From assembly GCA_028718045.1 (NCBI GenBank), contig JAQUMQ010000103.1, positions 1-5,778 on the forward strand: a stretch of DNA of 5,778 nucleotides. Reading direction: 5' to 3'. Each line of letters opens with the position of its first letter. Within the stretch, counting starts at the first letter, position 1. The notes beneath the pieces were generated by a model. The model ran no database searches. It was not told the origin of the DNA and was given only the letters and a program-made list of their open reading frames with translations. The translations under genes and the position numbers were made by a program. This document shows, piece by piece, positions 5,678-5,778 of the stretch. Source of the DNA: Actinomycetota bacterium. Its GTDB lineage: Bacteria; Actinomycetota; Humimicrobiia; Humimicrobiales; Humimicrobiaceae.

Positions 5678-5699
5678 AAAGTTAGTTGATTATAACTTT
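5678..5699 (+). promoter_or_regulatory. Iron box D (DtxR-type operator), second site before the NifH-like gene
   Basis: AAAGTTA (5678-5684) and TAACTTT (5693-5699) again flank 8 nt (GTTGATTA), so both arms are perfect while the centre departs from GG. A -10-like TATAAC lies inside it (5691-5696), with only a poor -35 (TTTTAG) 17 nt upstream. It is therefore either a second operator in the leader or the operator of a second, weaker promoter starting near 5703. Confidence 0.65.
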
Positions 5700-5724
5700 A
5701 TTATCAAAAAAATAATTTTCATCG

Positions 5725-5730
5725 AGGAGG
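5725..5730 (+). promoter_or_regulatory. Ribosome binding site of the NifH-like gene
   Basis: A full AGGAGG lies 8 nt before the TTG at 5739-5741, an ideal distance. It decides in favour of this TTG, since no ATG is present at the right distance and the protein from TTG starts exactly where NifH-family proteins do. Confidence 0.88.
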
Positions 5731-5738
5731 TTATCATA

Positions 5739-5778
5739 TTGAAAAAAATTGCATTGTATGGCAAAGGAGGAATAGGAA
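5739..5778 (+). CDS. NifH-family P-loop ATPase, 5' end only (cut by window edge)
   Basis: Thirteen residues are visible: (M)KKIALYGKGGIG, starting at a TTG with a strong SD. This is the start of the deviant Walker A motif, with the signature lysine K9 in GKGGIG. YGKGGIG at this position is typical of NifH and its relatives (BchL/ChlL, CfbC and uncharacterised nitrogenase-like reductases), whereas MinD/ParA usually read KGGVGKT. Members are homodimeric 4Fe-4S proteins that use ATP to drive electron transfer to a partner; the cluster-binding cysteines are outside the window. The gene diverges from the Feo operon and has iron boxes C and D upstream, so it is probably expressed when iron is scarce. 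The SIMIBI P-loop class is near certain; the NifH family is likely; true nitrogenase function cannot be claimed. Confidence 0.75.
   Translation, partial: MKKIALYGKGGIG

Overview
The window is AT-rich DNA with purine-rich Shine-Dalgarno (SD) sites (AGGAGG, GGAGG, AGAGG) and frequent TTG/GTG starts. With a clostridia-style FeoB locus, this suggests a low-GC, probably anaerobic Firmicute. That placement is inferred from gene content and style only.

Positions 1-2334 hold two minus-strand genes, 15 nt apart, that look like one operon. The first is a LysR-family regulator (1190-2131). The second is a short cobalamin-independent methionine synthase-like protein (56-1174) with the zinc-binding catalytic domain but no N-terminal half. 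The regulator probably controls sulfur/methionine metabolism. A plausible promoter lies at 2180-2208. The 203-nt gap 2132-2334 otherwise shows nothing firm, and I see no clear terminator after either minus-strand gene group.

Positions 2335-5367 hold a minus-strand ferrous iron uptake operon. Its transcription order is a 59-residue cysteine-containing membrane protein of the FeoB-associated type (5188-5367), a DtxR-family metal sensor fused to a FeoA domain (4449-5156), and the Fe(II) transporter FeoB (2335-4380). There is no free-standing feoA, so the fused domain is the only FeoA module seen.

Positions 5368-5738 are a 371-nt divergent control region, and 5739-5778 is the start of a plus-strand gene whose 13 visible residues form a NifH-type P-loop (KKIALYGKGGIG). 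Four operator-like palindromes share the plan AAAGTTA-N8-TAACTTT (one arm base differs in box A) and resemble the DtxR/IdeR iron box. Box A lies just before feoB, B on the promoter of the Feo operon, and C and D before the NifH-like gene. Boxes B and C each cover the -10 region of a promoter with a TTGACA -35, and the two promoters are near mirror images about position 5521.

The simplest reading is that the DtxR-FeoA protein, loaded with Fe(II), shuts off both iron uptake and the NifH-like gene. The NifH-like system would then be an iron-starvation function, which is unexpected for an iron-sulfur enzyme family and is the most interesting point here. What it does depends on genes beyond the right edge.
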